Below, one piece after another: positions 53,863 through 54,137 of a stretch of DNA of 54,137 bases. Position 1 is the first letter of the stretch; every line of letters begins with the position of its first letter. Below the pieces are notes generated by a model. The model was not told where the DNA came from, searched no databases, and was given only the letters and a program-made list of their open reading frames with translations. The position numbers were made by a program, and so were the translations under genes. The stretch covers positions 1-54,137 of the forward strand of contig CAXYVC010000006.1 in the NCBI GenBank assembly GCA_964292295.1. Reading direction: 5' to 3'. Origin of the DNA: CAXYVC01 sp964292295 (GTDB lineage: Bacteria > Acidobacteriota > Holophagae > Holophagales > Holophagaceae).

Positions 53863-54137
53863 ATGGGAACGCACGCCTGCCCTGCAACCCTGCTCACCGG
53901 CACCCGCCTCTGGCTGGAGGAGGGGCCCGCCGATGGCCTTGCGCTGGCCCTCTCCCGGGACAGCATCGCGGCCCCTGGACCGGAAGCCGAGCTCACGCAT
54001 GCCTTTCCCCACGCCCCGGAGGTCGTCAGGGACCACCTCGTACCCGCTGCCCTCCGGTTTCGCGTAGAGGAAATCACTGGACTCGAAGCCGCCGCCCTCG
54101 TCCTCGCCGGTGCGGAGTCGGGTCAGCACGTGAAGCG
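53863..54137 (+). CDS. partial unknown protein running off the right edge
   Basis: An uninterrupted plus-strand frame of 91 codons with strongly GC-rich third positions, starting MGTHACPATLLTGTRLWLEE. The first 35 residues (LLTGTRLW...DGLALALSRDSIAAPGPEAEL) loosely resemble the N-terminal strand region of amidohydrolases, but no HxH metal motif appears in what is visible, so that is only a suggestion. TATGCT at 53850-53855 and GGACCCC precede the ATG as in rapZ, without a ribosome-binding site. It is divergent from the mutase gene. Truncated by the window end. Confidence 0.45.
   Translation, partial: MGTHACPATLLTGTRLWLEEGPADGLALALSRDSIAAPGPEAELTHAFPHAPEVVRDHLVPAALRFRVEEITGLEAAALVLAGAESGQHVK

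Overview
The window is a GC-rich chromosomal segment of a Gram-negative bacterium. Outer-membrane proteins are encoded (a TolC-type efflux lipoprotein and a TonB-dependent receptor), along with core genes secA, polA, ftsW, ndk, purD and a rapZ homologue. The gene mix (DUF3516 helicase, YfiR/TonB-receptor module, very high G+C, many ATGA/TGATG stop-start overlaps) is compatible with Acidobacteriota, class Holophagae (Geothrix/Holophaga-like). That placement is an inference from recall, not a computed result. No rRNA, tRNA, CRISPR array, transposase or integrase was seen.

Layout. 1-9.4 kb: housekeeping and poorly characterised genes (YvlD-like membrane protein, DUF3516 Ski2-like helicase, YhcH/YiaL protein, YbjD-type OLD-family ATPase/Toprim nuclease, a periplasmic helical protein, DUF2164, a BPL-N/GATase1-like protein and an ABC-F ATPase). 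9.4-17.5 kb: a lower-GC two-gene island on the minus strand. It holds a 1015-residue protein without a recognisable enzyme motif, followed 2 nt later by a 1682-residue DEAH helicase with many cysteine clusters and a DUF1998-type C-terminus. I read this as a Druantia type III (druH-druE) anti-phage system, the most interesting locus here. 17.7-26.0 kb: one minus-strand run with tetR, ybhG, ybhF, ybhS, ybhR and a TolC-type gene (a complete tripartite ABC exporter with its repressor first). It continues into marR, a 2x[4Fe-4S] ferredoxin and a DUF4405 membrane protein, which have their own 33-bp palindromic operator.

26.1-33.2 kb: plus-strand signalling block with a Cache chemoreceptor closed by a strong terminator, then a hybrid histidine kinase with two receivers, a single-domain response regulator, a YfiR-like periplasmic protein and a TonB-dependent receptor, all overlapping or nearly so. 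33.2-43.8 kb: an unknown protein, a small membrane protein, a PlsC acyltransferase, ndk, secA, rapZ, a 6-phosphofructokinase carrying a 15-G homopolymer in a corrupted-looking segment, purD, a GGDEF diguanylate cyclase and a YqhD-like alcohol dehydrogenase. 43.9-54.1 kb: polA (with a small upstream overlapping ORF), an alpha/beta hydrolase, GDYXXLXY and DUF2157 membrane proteins, two short-chain dehydrogenase-fold proteins, ftsW, a B12-domain-less methylmalonyl-CoA mutase large subunit, and the start of a gene running off the right edge.

Most long antisense open frames in this GC-rich DNA are shadows of these genes and were left out. Where the longest open frame had an implausible N-terminus, I trimmed the start using ribosome-binding sites, stop-start overlaps and family N-termini.
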